NCBI GenBank assembly: GCA_049653045.1
Contig: JBASFN010000226.1
Span: 1 to 11,842 of the forward strand
Source: UBA7657 sp049653045
GTDB lineage: Bacteria > Pseudomonadota > Alphaproteobacteria > Micavibrionales > Micavibrionaceae
Length of the DNA stretch: 11,842 nt
Direction: 5' to 3'
The notes under the pieces were generated by a model that did not search any database, had not been told where the DNA came from, and saw only the letters and a list, made by a program, of their open reading frames with translations. The stretch's first letter is position 1. Each line of letters starts with the position of its first letter. The position numbers were made by a program, and so were the translations under genes. Positions 6,578 to 11,842 of the stretch are shown piece after piece.

Positions 6578-6852
6578 TTCTTGCCCGTTTTCCCCATCGC
6601 GGAAGACGCCGAAGGAGCAGAACCGGACATACCCATTTGATCCCAAAACATTTTCTGCACCTCGCCCCACCCTTGAATCGTCGCGGGCAACCATGTTTTC
6701 AGCATGGTTTCCGGATCAAGCGAGCGCATATTCTCGCTCAAACGATCCTGAAGCTCTTTCATCAAGGCGGCCTGCATCGGCTCCACGTCGGGAAGACCGA
6801 AAAAAACCCGCGCCTCCTGGGGCGTACACTCAATATCAAATTTAACTTTCAT
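6574..6852 (-). CDS. DUF6489-like small protein upstream of mnmE
   Basis: The 92-residue soluble protein starts at an ATG with AGGTGA close upstream. The N-terminal half carries IECTPQEARVFFGLPDVEPM (7-26), then an alpha-helical region and DPETMLKTWLPATIQGWGEV (46-65) with a Trp-rich QKMFWDQM segment. From memory this matches the alphaproteobacterial family of unknown function called DUF6489, whose members carry the same CTPxEAR and FxGLPDVxPM signature. Its last four bases are shared with the mnmE start, so the two are very probably co-translated. This suggests, but does not show, a link to tRNA modification or a housekeeping role. The C-terminal tail (75-92) is Ser/Ala/Lys-rich and probably disordered. 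Confidence 0.8.
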   Translation of the reverse strand: MKVKFDIECTPQEARVFFGLPDVEPMQAALMKELQDRLSENMRSLDPETMLKTWLPATIQGWGEVQKMFWDQMGMSGSAPSASSAMGKTGKK

Positions 6853-6901
6853 GGTTCACCTGCTTTCTACGCCCTACTAAACTGCATGAAGCCGCGCCAA
6901 A

Positions 6902-6926
6902 CAAGGGATTTATGTTTCAACCCTTG
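6902..6926. repeat. Inverted repeat CAAGGG-N13-CCCTTG (first of two look-alikes)
   Basis: CAAGGG (6902-6907) and CCCTTG (6921-6926) flank a 13-base spacer containing TTTATGT. The site lies between the divergent DUF6489-like gene and the eight-CxxC gene. The second copy is at 6949-6970. Confidence 0.55.
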
Positions 6927-6948
6927 ATGTTCACAGACAGCCCGGTAT

Positions 6949-6970
6949 AAGGGTATATATGTCATCCCTT
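6949..6970. repeat. Inverted repeat AAGGG-N12-CCCTT (second of two look-alikes)
   Basis: AAGGG (6949-6953) and CCCTT (6966-6970) flank a 12-base spacer containing TATATGT, like the first copy. It is nested inside a wider imperfect inverted repeat, CAGCCC (6938-6943) with GGGCTG (6978-6983). It may be an operator or an RNA hairpin. Confidence 0.5.
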
Positions 6971-6997
6971 TGCCTCAGGGCTGACAACGGTTATATA
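6970..6997 (+). promoter_or_regulatory. Candidate promoter for the eight-CxxC protein gene
   Basis: TTGCCT (6970-6975), 16 bases, then TATATA (6992-6997) within the perfect palindrome TTATATATAA (6991-7000). Transcription would start near 7004, about 31 bases before the GTG start. A second option upstream is TTGATG (6924-6929), 16 bases, TATAAG (6946-6951). The choice between them is not decided by the sequence. Confidence 0.35.
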
Positions 6998-7034
6998 TAA
7001 GAACGTGTAGCTTACTATCTCTTGTTTATTTTGA

Positions 7035-8720
7035 GTGGCCATAGTGGAACAACCGCCGCAAGAAACCGAAAACGCGCAAGCGACAACAAATGTGCTGGGC
7101 GCTGGCTACGCCGAGCCAGCCCTTGAACGCGTCCGCACGGCCATACGCGGCAACGGGGTCAAACCGGAATCCGTAACCGCAAACAAGGTGGAAGGACAAC
7201 TGGCGGAGTACGACGCCGAAATATCTTTGATCCTTCGCACCCGCACCATGGAAAAAATCCTGCCCGGCAAAAAAACCACCGGGGAAAAAGTACAAGGGCC
7301 GCAAGGCGTACGCGACGCCGTGGAAAAAGAACGCCTGAAAGTCCTGAGCAGCAAAGACACCGTTCTTAAAATCAGAAACATTATCACCGAGAGAAAAGAC
7401 AAGGGATTCGGTATTCGCAACGAAGTAATGAAACTGCCGTTCCTGACAAAGGAATACATACACCATCAAGCCTGCCGTCCGTGCGGCGCACAAGGAAAAA
7501 TTAAATGCCCGCGCTGCCACGGCAAAGGCCACGAAGTCTGCCCACGCTGTCACGGTCAGGCGATGGAAATGTGTACGCAGTGCCGGGGCGCACAGCTTGT
7601 CTATATGGGCAACGGCCAGCAAACATGTCCAAAATGCAACGGCCAAGGACGCACGCCCTGCCTGACCTGTCACCAGACGCGAAAAATAATCTGTAACATC
7701 TGCAAAGCGCACGGATCGACCCAGTGCCAGAATTGCAGCGGGCAAGGCTGGCAATCCTATGTGACCACGGCGGAAATTGACGTGGTCGGAACATATTCAT
7801 TCACCCGCGATCACCTGCCCGAAGCCCTTCTTAAAACAATAGAAGCACGGGCAAAAGAAATCCCTGGCCACGCAAATATCGCCGTGATCCCGCCGCCCGC
7901 CGTGCCGGCGATACCGGACGATACGCAAAAACCCGACGAAATTTTAATGCATTACAAGGTCAGTCTACCCTACGCCAAAATTGAAGTTTCCTTCGGCAAG
8001 GGGGACGCCAAAGCCTTTGCATTTCTTTTAGGAAAACAAGCCGAGATTACCGACATATCGAATTTTCTCGAACCCCTCCTCCGGCGCGGCATGAACGCGC
8101 TGCAAGAAGCGGCAGAAGGACGCGGCAACGTTGCGGAAAAAATCAGCCGCGCCGGACAATACCGCACCATCCGGCAGGCAATCTTTGCCGCCGCAAAATA
8201 TTCAAATGCAAAAGCAACAGGACTTCTTTTAAAAAACACGCCAATAGGGCTTGGGGAAAAAACGGCAACGGCGCTGGTTGAAAACGCGGATCGCGCCCTG
8301 AAAAAAATTACAGCACAACCCCGGCGCAACGGCGTTATCACCGGAATCATTCTCGCCGCCGCTTTATATCTTATTTATATGCTGACACCCTTGCGCGATA
8401 CAATCATCGCCTCTACTCCCGACACCCGCATCCACATCGCCATCGACGGTGCGGCCATGGCGGCGGGCATGATGATTTCGGTTTTCACGATTCAAATCTT
8501 CGGATCGAGGGCAATTAAAAAGGCACTGAAAAAAATCCTGCCGCCGGATCAAAAAAACACTATCGTTTCAAAGGCAGGAAATAGCGGCCTGTGGTCGGCT
8601 CTCCTATGTTTTTTCATGTTCTTGCTCGCAGCGGAAGCCAGCGTTCAACTCTCCATGCACGCGCCAGACTGGTACACGGTCATCCGCCAGACATTTACAA
8701 CCGCGCCGCCGCCATCGTAA
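7035..8720 (+). CDS. Membrane protein with eight CxxC motifs (doubled DnaJ-type zinc-binding region, no J-domain)
   Basis: The 561-residue protein begins at GTG 7035, just after an in-frame TGA; GTG 7044 is an alternative, and neither has a clear ribosome site. Residues 1-140 are polar and partly helical. Residues 147-234 hold eight CxxC pairs starting at C147, C158, C169, C180, C198, C209, C220 and C231, mostly 11 residues apart. Several read CxxCxGxG as in the DnaJ cysteine-rich region (for example CPRCHGKG, CPKCNGQG, CQNCSGQG). DnaJ has four such motifs binding two zinc ions; eight could bind four. No HPD J-domain signature is present. Residues 245-430 are a mixed soluble region. Hydrophobic segments at about 434-450, 468-487 and 518-536 predict membrane anchoring near the C-terminus. 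A zinc-dependent chaperone-like or scaffold role at the membrane is inferred. The last 26 bases overlap the opposing gene. Confidence 0.8.
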   Translation: MAIVEQPPQETENAQATTNVLGAGYAEPALERVRTAIRGNGVKPESVTANKVEGQLAEYDAEISLILRTRTMEKILPGKKTTGEKVQGPQGVRDAVEKERLKVLSSKDTVLKIRNIITERKDKGFGIRNEVMKLPFLTKEYIHHQACRPCGAQGKIKCPRCHGKGHEVCPRCHGQAMEMCTQCRGAQLVYMGNGQQTCPKCNGQGRTPCLTCHQTRKIICNICKAHGSTQCQNCSGQGWQSYVTTAEIDVVGTYSFTRDHLPEALLKTIEARAKEIPGHANIAVIPPPAVPAIPDDTQKPDEILMHYKVSLPYAKIEVSFGKGDAKAFAFLLGKQAEITDISNFLEPLLRRGMNALQEAAEGRGNVAEKISRAGQYRTIRQAIFAAAKYSNAKATGLLLKNTPIGLGEKTATALVENADRALKKITAQPRRNGVITGIILAAALYLIYMLTPLRDTIIASTPDTRIHIAIDGAAMAAGMMISVFTIQIFGSRAIKKALKKILPPDQKNTIVSKAGNSGLWSALLCFFMFLLAAEASVQLSMHAPDWYTVIRQTFTTAPPPS

Positions 8721-9261
8721 CAGCCCTAACAAGACTACCGAGAAAACTTTCGCCGCGCTCAATAGTCACATGCGTGATCCCGCGTTCAATGAGCGGTTTC
8801 AAATCATCGATCAATTTATAAATCGTGCGAACATCATCCGCGCCAAGCTCAACAGACGGTGCGGAAACATTATCCGGGCGCACAATCGGCGCGGCCGATT
8901 TTTCAACCCCTTGCGCGACATGGCGGTAAACCCCGGCTGCCCGCGCCTGCGCGCCGTCAACAACGGGCGGCGGCGCATAAGAATCTTGATCTGGTATAAT
9001 CAAATCGGCTTTTAATGTCCCGACCCCGTCATCTTTCTTCGGCTCCAGCGATTTCAGAAAATTTTCAAGAAACAAACGAAGAGCTTCAACCGTTACCGTT
9101 GCACTATCTTCCGTACCATCAAACGCATCCGAAGAATTTTCATCGCGCTTGCGACGGCGATTTTCCTGATCCGGATCATGGCGGCGAATATCAAGGCGCG
9201 CATCTGCGCTCTCGGCCTGACGAGGGGGCGTGATAAAGATGTTCCCAAATGACGAAAACAT
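8695..9261 (-). CDS. Conserved-looking protein of unknown function, 188 aa
   Basis: The ATG at 9261 is preceded by AGGA with good spacing and, further up, by a strong promoter candidate, so the gene looks real. I do not recognise the product. It has a short hydrophobic start (MFSSFGNIFITPPR) and a charged stretch of RRHDPDQE and RRRKRDE type (26-41). A helix VEALRLFLENFLKSLE (58-73) is followed by a Pro/Ala-rich middle (88-135). The C-terminal region (138-188) begins with LGADDVRTIYKLIDDLKPLI and ends with an amphipathic helix. There are no cysteines, signal peptide or clear membrane segment. It overlaps the end of the eight-CxxC gene tail to tail by 26 bases and diverges from the Smr gene 86 bases away. 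Confidence 0.7.
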   Translation of the reverse strand: MFSSFGNIFITPPRQAESADARLDIRRHDPDQENRRRKRDENSSDAFDGTEDSATVTVEALRLFLENFLKSLEPKKDDGVGTLKADLIIPDQDSYAPPPVVDGAQARAAGVYRHVAQGVEKSAAPIVRPDNVSAPSVELGADDVRTIYKLIDDLKPLIERGITHVTIERGESFLGSLVRAVTMAAARL

Positions 9262-9302
9262 GGCGTCCTGCCGATCTTTATGAATATACTGCTTATACCG
9301 TA

Positions 9303-9331
9303 ATTATAGCATGTCCGCAACAATGCGGCAA
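9303..9331 (-). promoter_or_regulatory. Strong sigma-70 promoter candidate for the 188-aa gene
   Basis: On the minus strand TTGCCG (complement of 9326-9331), a 17-base spacer and a perfect TATAAT (complement of 9303-9308), extended by TG one base upstream. Transcription would start near 9296, about 35 bases before the ATG. A perfect stem CCGCA-ACAA-TGCGG (9315-9328) lies across the spacer and the edge of the -35. Confidence 0.6.
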
Positions 9332-9347
9332 AACAGGGCTGACCGGC

Positions 9348-9884
9348 ATGAAGAAAAAGCGCGAAGGGAAAATCGGCAAAAAAGACGCCGAACTCTGGAA
9401 AGCGGCAACAAAAGATGTCGATCGCCTGAAAGGCCGGGATTATGTCGAGGGCCACGACCCGCCGGAAAGCGGCAAAAAAACCGCCCCCCACGACAAGGCT
9501 CGTATCATCATCGAACCCAAAAAACCAAGGGAAAAAACAACCAATACCAGAGGGGCAGAAGTAGATCGCCGAACGGATCAACGCCTCAAACGCGGCAAAA
9601 TGGAGATCGAAGCCACCATCGACCTCCACGGCATGGGACAAGCGCAGGCGCAAGAATCTCTCACCCGCTTCATCAAAACCAGCCACGATCTCGGGCGGCG
9701 CTGCGTTCTTGTCATCACCGGCAAGGGATTACTCGGCAAACCCGGCATCATCAAAACCCGGCTTCCAGACTGGCTCCGCGAAAGCCCCCTCGCCGCCCTT
9801 GTCCTCAAATCTACCCCCGCCCAGCTCCGCCACGGCGGCGAAGGCGCGGTTTATGTGCTCCTGCGGCGACGGCGCGATCATTAA
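9348..9884 (+). CDS. Smr-domain protein (MutS2 C-terminal-like)
   Basis: The 178-residue protein has a Lys-rich N-terminus with GKKDAELWKAATKDVDRLKG (10-29), a typical opening of the alphaproteobacterial stand-alone Smr proteins as I remember them. A basic linker follows, then the Smr domain at about 88-172. Its marks are IDLHGM (91-96), VLVITGKGLLG (120-130) and RHGGEGAVYVLLRRR (161-175). Smr domains have nuclease activity in some proteins; the role of this one is unknown. The frame is open from ATG 9249, but that would overlap the start of the divergent gene at 9261 and add a poor N-terminus. ATG 9348 has only a weak AGGG nine bases upstream. mnmG follows after 41 bases on the same strand, so co-transcription is possible. 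Confidence 0.9.
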   Translation: MKKKREGKIGKKDAELWKAATKDVDRLKGRDYVEGHDPPESGKKTAPHDKARIIIEPKKPREKTTNTRGAEVDRRTDQRLKRGKMEIEATIDLHGMGQAQAQESLTRFIKTSHDLGRRCVLVITGKGLLGKPGIIKTRLPDWLRESPLAALVLKSTPAQLRHGGEGAVYVLLRRRRDH

Positions 9885-9913
9885 ATTACTGGAATTTTCT
9901 TACGTTTTAGGCG

Positions 9914-9919
9914 TATAAC
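9914..9919 (+). promoter_or_regulatory. Possible -10 box directly upstream of mnmG
   Basis: TATAAC lies six bases before the mnmG ATG (9926). The only upstream ribosome-site-like AGG is about 14 bases away. If used, this -10 would make a leaderless or nearly leaderless mnmG message. No convincing -35 is seen. mnmG could instead be expressed from the Smr transcript. Confidence 0.25.
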
Positions 9920-9925
9920 CCCCGC

Positions 9926-11842
9926 ATGGACAAAGGATTTGACGTCATCGTCGTGGGCGGAGGACATGCGGGCTGCGAAGCCGCCGCCGCAAGTGCCCGC
10001 ATGGGCGCAAAAACCGCCCTCCTCACCCACAAGCTAGAGACAATCGGCGTCATGTCCTGTAACCCGGCCATCGGCGGCCTCGGCAAGGGACATCTGGTCA
10101 GGGAAATCGACGCGCTGGACGGCCTGATGGGGCTGGCCGCCGACCGCTCCGGCATCCAGTTCCGCATGTTAAACGCCTCACGCGGCCCCGCCGTGCGCGG
10201 CCCCCGCACCCAAAGCGACCGCAAGCTCTACCGCGCGGCTATTCAAGATATATTAAGGAATTACAACAACTTAACCTTACTCGAAGGCTCCGCCGAAGAC
10301 CTAATTCTCGGCTCAAACGGCCAGGTTGAAGGCCTGCGCGTCGAATGGACATCCCCTGCCCCGCACCCGGCAGAAACAATAATAAAATGCGGCGCAGTCG
10401 TTCTAACCACCGGAACCTTTTTACGCGGAATCATCCACCGGGGAGATGAAAAAATTCCGGCTGGTCGGGTTGGCGAAAAACCATCCATTGCCATGGCACA
10501 AACCCTTGAAAAACTTGAATTCCCCCTTGGAAGGCTAAAAACCGGAACCCCAGCCCGACTGGACGGTAGAACGATAAATTGGAACGCCCTCGAAGAGCAA
10601 AAAGCGGATGAAACCCCCGTACCATTTTCCTACCTGACCGACAAAATCAACATCCCGCAAATATCATGTCACATAACCTACACCAACGAAAACACCCACA
10701 AAATCATCCGCGATAATATCCACAGATCGGCGATGTATTCCGGCCAGATTTCGGGAACCGGCCCGCGCTATTGCCCCTCCATCGAGGACAAGGTCACACG
10801 CTTCGCCGATAAAACCCGCCACCAGGTCTTTCTGGAACCGGAAGGGCTGGACGACCCAACAATCTACCCAAACGGCATCTCAACCTCACTACCCATAGAC
10901 ATTCAAGACGCCTATATCCGAACCATTCCAGGCCTTGAAGCCGTCAAAATTCTCGAATGGGCCTACGCCATTGAATACGACTATGTAGACCCCAGAAGCC
11001 TTAAATCTTCACTGGAAACAAAAAAAATCGGCGGCCTGTTCCTTGCCGGCCAGATCAACGGAACCACCGGCTACGAAGAAGCGGGGGCGCAAGGCCTCAT
11101 GGCCGGGATCAATGCCGCGATTCTCACCAGCGCGGGCGGAAGTGATGTTTCACGTGAAACAACTCCCCCCTTTACCCTCGACCGCTCTGACGCCTATATC
11201 GGTGTCCTGATCGACGATCTCATAACACGCGGCGCACCCGAACCCTACCGGATGTTCACGAGCAGGGCAGAATACCGCCTAAAACTCCGCGCCGACAACG
11301 CCGACCAGAGACTAACATCAAAGGGCATCGAAGCAGGATGCGTATCAAACGTCAGGGCAGGGGCCTGGTCAAAAAAACAAGAAAAAATGAATGAAGCGCG
11401 GGAGATGATGTCCGGCCTTCAGGCCACCCCGAACGAACTGGAGAGGGGGGGGATTATCATCAACAAGGATGGCGTGCGCCGCTCCGCCCATGCTCTTTTG
11501 TCACACCCGGATATAACATGGGACAAGCTGGCAACCCTCTGGCCCGAACTCAAAACGATAAAGCCAGACATCAGGGAACAGATGGAATATGACGCGCTGT
11601 ATTCAGGATATATGAATCGCCACGACGCGGATATTGAAGCCTTTAAAAAAGACGAAAACCTACTCCTGCCTGAAACCTTGGACTACACACAAGTCGGGAG
11701 CCTCTCCACTGAAATCCGCCAAAAGCTCGAACGGGCGCGCCCTGAAACATTAGGAGCGGCCTCCCGCATACCCGGCGTAACCCCGGCGGCGATCATCGCC
11801 CTCCTGAAATTCGTCCGCAAAGGCAACAAAGAGAACAGGGGA
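9926..11842 (+). CDS. mnmG: tRNA uridine-5-carboxymethylaminomethyl modification enzyme MnmG (GidA), nearly complete
   Basis: MnmG is the FAD- and NADH-dependent partner of MnmE in modifying wobble uridine 34. The frame from ATG 9926 stays open to the window edge for 639 codons, about full length, so only the last residues and stop can be missing. It shows the FAD-binding VVGGGHAGCEAA (9-20), MSCNPAIGGLGKGHLVREID (43-62) with Cys45, and both family signatures: GPRYCPSIEDKVTRF (279-293, with Cys283) and AGQINGTTGYEEAGAQG (374-390). MFTSRAEYRLKLR follows, then the C-terminal RIPGVTPAA. Cys45 and Cys283 match the two functionally important cysteines reported for E. coli MnmG. The start lacks a good ribosome site. 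A parS site is embedded in codons for a variable stretch, VSRETT, after the second signature. Confidence 0.97.
   Translation, partial: MDKGFDVIVVGGGHAGCEAAAASARMGAKTALLTHKLETIGVMSCNPAIGGLGKGHLVREIDALDGLMGLAADRSGIQFRMLNASRGPAVRGPRTQSDRKLYRAAIQDILRNYNNLTLLEGSAEDLILGSNGQVEGLRVEWTSPAPHPAETIIKCGAVVLTTGTFLRGIIHRGDEKIPAGRVGEKPSIAMAQTLEKLEFPLGRLKTGTPARLDGRTINWNALEEQKADETPVPFSYLTDKINIPQISCHITYTNENTHKIIRDNIHRSAMYSGQISGTGPRYCPSIEDKVTRFADKTRHQVFLEPEGLDDPTIYPNGISTSLPIDIQDAYIRTIPGLEAVKILEWAYAIEYDYVDPRSLKSSLETKKIGGLFLAGQINGTTGYEEAGAQGLMAGINAAILTSAGGSDVSRETTPPFTLDRSDAYIGVLIDDLITRGAPEPYRMFTSRAEYRLKLRADNADQRLTSKGIEAGCVSNVRAGAWSKKQEKMNEAREMMSGLQATPNELERGGIIINKDGVRRSAHALLSHPDITWDKLATLWPELKTIKPDIREQMEYDALYSGYMNRHDADIEAFKKDENLLLPETLDYTQVGSLSTEIRQKLERARPETLGAASRIPGVTPAAIIALLKFVRKGNKENRG
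11146..11161. promoter_or_regulatory. parS: parS centromere site (ParB binding)
   Basis: TGTTTCACGTGAAACA is a perfect 16-bp palindrome identical to the chromosomal parS sequence bound by ParB/Spo0J. It lies inside mnmG, where it is read as the codons for Val-Ser-Arg-Glu-Thr. ParB nucleates here and spreads, helping to segregate the replication origin and load SMC. No second perfect copy is seen in the window. In many bacteria rsmG, parA and parB follow mnmG, which fits. Confidence 0.95.

Noticed and set aside
6578..6694. Longer MnmE frame from 6694
   Set aside because: It would be an out-of-frame reading of the DUF6489-like gene; the conserved MnmE N-terminus begins at 6577 in an ATGA overlap.
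7026..7754. Long open frame antisense to the eight-CxxC gene
   Set aside because: It is the complement of the repetitive cysteine-rich coding region; its composition is explained by the sense gene and no family is recognisable.
9249..9347. Longer Smr frame from ATG 9249
   Set aside because: It would overlap the start and promoter of the divergent gene, and its N-terminus does not resemble Smr proteins.
10716..10724. DnaA-box-like ATATCCACA inside mnmG
   Set aside because: It is a single site with one mismatch in coding sequence; no cluster of boxes or AT-rich unwinding region is nearby, so no origin is called.

Overview
The window looks like a chromosomal segment of an alphaproteobacterium of moderate GC content. 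The signs are histidine genes of the hisB / hisH / GNAT type, mnmE preceded by a DUF6489-like gene, an Smr gene, and mnmG carrying a perfect parS site. The lineage is a judgement from gene content and remembered family signatures. A Micavibrionales- or Rhodospirillales-like bacterium is possible but not provable from this sequence. I found no rRNA, tRNA, CRISPR array or transposase.

Left third (1-2954), histidine block. On the minus strand lie hisB (2346-2954), hisH (206-874) and the start of a GNAT acetyltransferase (1-184). Between hisB and hisH sits hisD on the opposite strand (975-2276). This HisD is of a divergent type: two of the four zinc ligands known from E. coli HisD are exchanged (Q to E and D to N). 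hisD is bordered by two repeat-like elements, a 10-bp-periodic motif at 925-950 and a 62-bp imperfect hairpin at 2283-2344.

Middle (2955-5242), AT-rich accessory stretch. A 403-bp intergenic region holds promoters and a GC-rich hairpin repeat. It is followed by a putative exported protein (3358-3921, +) and a coiled-coil protein (3918-5003, -), whose stop codons overlap tail to tail. I recognise neither. A 239-bp AT-rich gap with short repeats follows.

Right half (5243-11842), tRNA-modification and origin-proximal block. mnmE (-) is translationally coupled to an upstream DUF6489-like gene. A divergent region with two look-alike inverted repeats leads to a 561-aa protein (+) with eight CxxC motifs resembling a doubled DnaJ zinc-binding region, no J-domain, and three membrane segments. 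It overlaps a 188-aa unknown protein (-) tail to tail. Then come an Smr-domain protein (+) and mnmG (+, running off the window). MnmE and MnmG together form the enzyme that modifies wobble uridines of tRNAs. Here their genes diverge across about 3.3 kb instead of lying in tandem. The parS site inside mnmG implies that rsmG-parA-parB, and probably the replication origin region, lie just to the right.
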